Positions 24,130 to 24,458 of a stretch of DNA of 24,458 nt are shown one piece after another. The notes beneath the pieces were generated by a model. The model was given only the letters and a program-made list of their open reading frames with translations, was not told where the DNA came from and did no database searches. The translations under genes were made by a program, and so were the position numbers. Each line of letters starts with the position of its first letter. The first letter of the stretch is position 1. Location: positions 1-24,458 of the forward strand of contig DIJC01000024.1 in NCBI GenBank assembly GCA_002421005.1, given 5' to 3'. The DNA comes from Enterobacteriaceae bacterium UBA5654. GTDB lineage: Bacteria; Pseudomonadota; Gammaproteobacteria; Enterobacterales; Enterobacteriaceae.

Positions 24130-24458
24130 ATGGCAACTGGAAAAATTGTCCAGGTAATCGGCGCTGTAGTTGACGTCGAGTTCCCTCAGGATGCGGTACC
24201 AAAAGTGTACGACGCTCTTGAGGTACAGAATGGTAATGAGCGCCTGGTGCTGGAAGTTCAGCAGCAGCTTGGCGGCGGTATTGTACGTACTATCGCGATG
24301 GGTTCTTCTGACGGCCTGCGTCGCAGCCTGGACGTCACCAACCTCGAACACCCGATTGAAGTCCCGGTAGGTAAAGCTACCCTGGGCCGCATCATGAACG
24401 TACTGGGCGAACCGGTAGACATGAAAGGCGACATCGGCGAAGAAGAGCGTTGGGCTAT
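24130..24458 (+). CDS. atpD: ATP synthase F1 subunit beta, 5' part only
   Basis: The window ends inside this gene. About 109 codons are present, starting at ATG 24130 with MATGKIVQVIGAVVDVEFPQ, 26 bases after atpG, with AGAGGA upstream. The visible part is the N-terminal beta-barrel crown domain (VYDALEV, LVLEVQQQLGGGIVRTIAMG, GLRRSLDV) and the entry to the nucleotide domain (VPVGKATLGRIMNVLGEPVD). The Walker A and catalytic Glu lie beyond the edge. atpC is expected after it. Confidence 0.97.
   Translation, partial: MATGKIVQVIGAVVDVEFPQDAVPKVYDALEVQNGNERLVLEVQQQLGGGIVRTIAMGSSDGLRRSLDVTNLEHPIEVPVGKATLGRIMNVLGEPVDMKGDIGEEERWA

Overview
The window is the replication-origin neighbourhood of an enterobacterial (Enterobacteriaceae) chromosome, read in the opposite orientation to the usual E. 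coli K-12 map. Gene order, overlaps and protein lengths match E. coli almost one for one: (rrn) / yieP-hsrA / rbsR-K-B-C-A-D / kup / ravA-viaA / asnA / asnC / mioC / oriC / mnmG-rsmG / atpI-B-E-F-H-A-G-D. Many small amino-acid and intergenic differences from the E. coli sequences I remember indicate a related genus or species (Enterobacter, Citrobacter and Klebsiella-type genomes are all plausible) rather than E. coli itself. I cannot name the genus from sequence alone.

Left part (1-8330). The first ~100 bases are a strong rRNA P1 promoter pointing out of the window on the minus strand, so an rRNA operon should lie just to the left. Next is a plus-strand pair, yieP (GntR/FadR-type regulator) and hsrA (MFS permease). 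It converges with the minus-strand ribose operon rbsDACBKR: pyranase, ABC importer, ribokinase and LacI-type repressor. The rbs promoter region carries two copies of the RbsR palindrome 80 bp apart and a partial CRP-like site.

Middle (8330-15500). kup (K+ uptake, minus) is divergent from ravA-viaA (MoxR AAA+ ATPase plus VWA partner, plus). viaA converges with asnA (asparagine synthetase A, minus) with a single base between the stop codons. asnA is divergent from its regulator asnC (plus), and asnC is followed by mioC (flavodoxin-like, plus).

Origin (about 15501-15797). This intergenic segment has 14 GATC sites, recognisable DnaA boxes in the R1, R2, R3 and R4 positions, candidate Fis and IHF sites, and an AT-rich three-unit 13-mer unwinding region beside mnmG.

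Right part (15874-24458). mnmG-rsmG (tRNA U34 and 16S G527 modification) is followed by a 615-base AT-rich gap ending in a near-consensus promoter. The F1Fo ATP synthase operon follows and is cut off inside atpD at the window edge.

Transcription relative to replication: rrn, rbs, kup, asnA, mnmG-rsmG and atp all run away from oriC, co-directional with the forks. yieP-hsrA, ravA-viaA, asnC and mioC run toward oriC, and mioC transcription aims into the origin. I found no mobile element, CRISPR array, tRNA, prophage or clearly new system. The points worth a second look are regulatory: the double RbsR operator, origin-box variants, intercistronic hairpins and the AT-rich atp leader region.
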